This document shows, piece by piece, positions 62,431-64,000 of a stretch of 64,000 bases of DNA. The notes beneath the pieces were generated by a model. That model saw nothing but the letters and a program-made list of their open reading frames with translations. It was not told the DNA's origin and ran no database searches. Positions within the stretch are counted from its first letter, which is position 1, and every line of letters starts with the position of its first letter. The stretch lies in assembly GCA_025054715.1 (NCBI GenBank), contig JANWYH010000001.1, positions 60,001 through 124,000 of the forward strand, given 5' to 3'. The position numbers and the translations under genes are program-made. This DNA comes from Pyrinomonadaceae bacterium. Its GTDB lineage: Bacteria; Acidobacteriota; Blastocatellia; Pyrinomonadales; Pyrinomonadaceae.

Positions 62431-64000
62431 ATGGTTACGGAAGTTAACGAAATTCAATCAGCGGAAAATCAAGAAAACGGTCAAACGGTCGAAGTCGAGG
62501 TAGCTGAAACCCCAGCTGAAGATTTTGGTGCAATGCTACAGCAATATGAGCAAGAGCAAACCTACTTCAGGAGGGGTCAGGTTGTAAGCGGTCGTGTGGT
62601 AGGTTTTACCGAGAATGCGATGATGGTAGATTTCGGGCATAAGTCCGAAGGTGCGGTTAACATCTCGGAGGTCAAAACGCCCGAAGGTGAGTTGAAATTG
62701 AAGGAAGGCGATGAGGTAGAGGTTATAATTCTTAACATTGACTCTAGTGATAATCCGCCGGTTTTATCTTATCTGGAAGCCCTGAAGCGTCGTGCCTGGG
62801 AGAAGATTTCCAGAGCCTTCAGAAAAAAAGAAGCCCTGAAATGCAAGGTTGTTAACAAGGTAAAGGGCGGTTTTACGGTAGATATTGAAGGAGTTGAAGC
62901 ATTTTTACCCGGGTCTCAGATTGATTCTCGTCCGGTAAAGGATTTTGAGAAATTTATAGGTGAAGAGTTAGAAGTAAAAGTTATACGTTATAACCGAAAG
63001 AAGGGCAATGTCGTTGTCTCAAGAAAGGTAATAACCGACGAGATTCTTAGAAAGCAAAGAGAAGAGCTTTTCAGCCAGATAAAAGAAGGTTACGTAGTTG
63101 AAGGAACTGTAAAAAGCATAGTTGATTATGGTGTTTTTGTTGATATAGGTGGAGTTGACGGACTATTGCACTTATCTGAGATTTCTTGGGAGAAGATTGA
63201 AGATCCTTCGAAGATTTTCAAGGTAGGAGATAGAATTCAGGTAAAGATACTAAAGATTAATCGCAAGAAGAAAGATAAGATTTCGCTTGGTTACAAGCAA
63301 TTGCTGCCTGATCCTTGGGACATAGTTCCTGAAACTTATCTTGTTGGTTCAGTCGTCAAAGGAAAAGTTACTAGTATAACTAATTATGGGGCTTTTGTTC
63401 AGCTTGAGCCGGGTGTAGAGGGGCTTGTTCATGTTTCTGAGATGACTTGGTCGAATCGGAAGAAGCATCCGAAAAATATAGTCAGTCTTGGGCAAGAGGT
63501 AGAAGTTCAAGTCATTGGACTCGATCCGAAGGAGAAGCGGATAAGCCTTAGCATGAAAAACCTTATTCCTGATCCTTGGAATACCGTCGAAGAAAGGTAT
63601 CCTGTGGGTTCTACGGTTAGCGCTGTTGTAAGAAAATTAACTGAATTTGGCGCTTTCGTTGAGGTTGATGATGCCATAGAGGGTTTGGTGCATATATCCG
63701 AGATTTCATGGAAGAAGATCAAGCATCCCAAAGAGGTTCTCAAGCGAAAACAACGAATTGAAGCTCAGGTTTTAAGAATAGATCACGAAAAGAAAAGGCT
63801 TTCGCTTTCGATAAAGGCTCTTCAGCCGAGTGCTTGGGAGCTTTTCGTAAAGGATCACTACGTTGGAGACGTAGTAAAAGGTAAGATAACTAGATTCGCT
63901 AATTTTGGCGTCTTTGTAGAGCTTGCTGAAGACCTTGAAGGGTTGTGTCACATATCTGAGCTTTCTGAGGAGAAGGTAGATAGCCCTGAGAAGGTCGTCA
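62431..64000 (+). CDS. rpsA: 30S ribosomal protein S1 (partial, 3' end outside the window)
   Basis: The frame from the ATG at 62431 stays open to the window end (523 codons). It has an acidic N-terminal segment (1-35) and successive S1 RNA-binding repeats beginning near residues 48, 136, 218, 305, 393 and 477, the sixth cut off. Typical repeat motifs are DYGVFVDIGGVDGLLHLSEISW, NYGAFVQLEPGVEGLVHVSEM and EFGAFVEVDDAIEGLVHISEI. S1 unfolds mRNA leaders on the 30S subunit. The length and six repeats fit RpsA and not the shorter S1-domain regulators. Confidence 0.95.
   Translation, partial: MVTEVNEIQSAENQENGQTVEVEVAETPAEDFGAMLQQYEQEQTYFRRGQVVSGRVVGFTENAMMVDFGHKSEGAVNISEVKTPEGELKLKEGDEVEVIILNIDSSDNPPVLSYLEALKRRAWEKISRAFRKKEALKCKVVNKVKGGFTVDIEGVEAFLPGSQIDSRPVKDFEKFIGEELEVKVIRYNRKKGNVVVSRKVITDEILRKQREELFSQIKEGYVVEGTVKSIVDYGVFVDIGGVDGLLHLSEISWEKIEDPSKIFKVGDRIQVKILKINRKKKDKISLGYKQLLPDPWDIVPETYLVGSVVKGKVTSITNYGAFVQLEPGVEGLVHVSEMTWSNRKKHPKNIVSLGQEVEVQVIGLDPKEKRISLSMKNLIPDPWNTVEERYPVGSTVSAVVRKLTEFGAFVEVDDAIEGLVHISEISWKKIKHPKEVLKRKQRIEAQVLRIDHEKKRLSLSIKALQPSAWELFVKDHYVGDVVKGKITRFANFGVFVELAEDLEGLCHISELSEEKVDSPEKVV

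Overview
The window is one AT-rich bacterial chromosome segment with tightly packed genes on both strands. It is cut at both ends: the left end lies inside a 23S rRNA gene and the right end inside rpsA (ribosomal protein S1). I saw no tRNA, CRISPR array, insertion sequence or prophage gene. The gene set points to a didermic, respiring, type-IV-pilus-bearing bacterium: minor pilins and a PilT-type ATPase, lipoproteins, TCA enzymes, FabI, and the MEP isoprenoid pathway. Several traits fit Acidobacteriota (possibly Blastocatellia-like): a radical SAM enzyme resembling tetraether / membrane-spanning-lipid synthases, small secreted beta-rich proteins, a Fis-type HTH protein behind purC, and an extended PilT. 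This phylum assignment is an inference from gene content, not a computed placement.

Layout. 1-1841: the end of a 23S-5S rRNA operon and its terminator. 2408-4647: an M50-type membrane protease and an NFACT (RqcH-type) protein. 4654-9737 (minus): a run of icd, a PfkB-family kinase, an unknown membrane protein, fabI and a LOG-family hydrolase, preceded by a pterin dehydratase gene and an attenuator-like pair of hairpins. 9804-13876: a lipoprotein facing an SDR / radical SAM / methyltransferase operon. 13961-23494: a PilT-type ATPase with a doubled N-terminal domain, a PLP decarboxylase, and three large APC amino acid permeases. An orphan, G-rich reading frame with strong RNA-structure potential lies in front of the second permease. 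23531-31484: a secreted protein, fumC, the CIRCE-controlled groES-groEL operon, a MOSC protein, purC and a Fis-like HTH gene, and a secreted PPC-like protein. 31563-36786: dienelactone hydrolase, SDR, recG and two adjacent RsmD-type methyltransferases.

36861-42012 (minus) is a four-gene minor-pilin operon (FimT/GspH, PilV, PilW and a 916-residue PilX-like protein). 42144-48168 is a cell-wall cluster of FHA protein, class B PBP, SEDS polymerase and PP2C phosphatase, similar in content to the actinobacterial fhaA-pbpA-rodA-pstP locus. 48154-54860 holds radA, a PIN-TRAM membrane protein, ispD-ispF, a small secreted protein, and a nucleoside salvage pair. 54897-57285 (minus) is a rubrerythrin / Fe-S oxidoreductase / DUF3501 set behind a Fur-family-like operator. 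57668-64000 holds pgsA, a dnaK-dnaJ-hspR-NTF2-like operon with a HAIR-like site, and rpsA.

The most interesting items are the radical SAM operon (a candidate for making membrane-spanning or other unusual lipids), the structured orphan frame before the cationic-type permease, the SEDS polymerase with a roughly 110-residue charged insertion in its catalytic loop, the tandem RsmD paralogues, and the PilT with two N-terminal domains.
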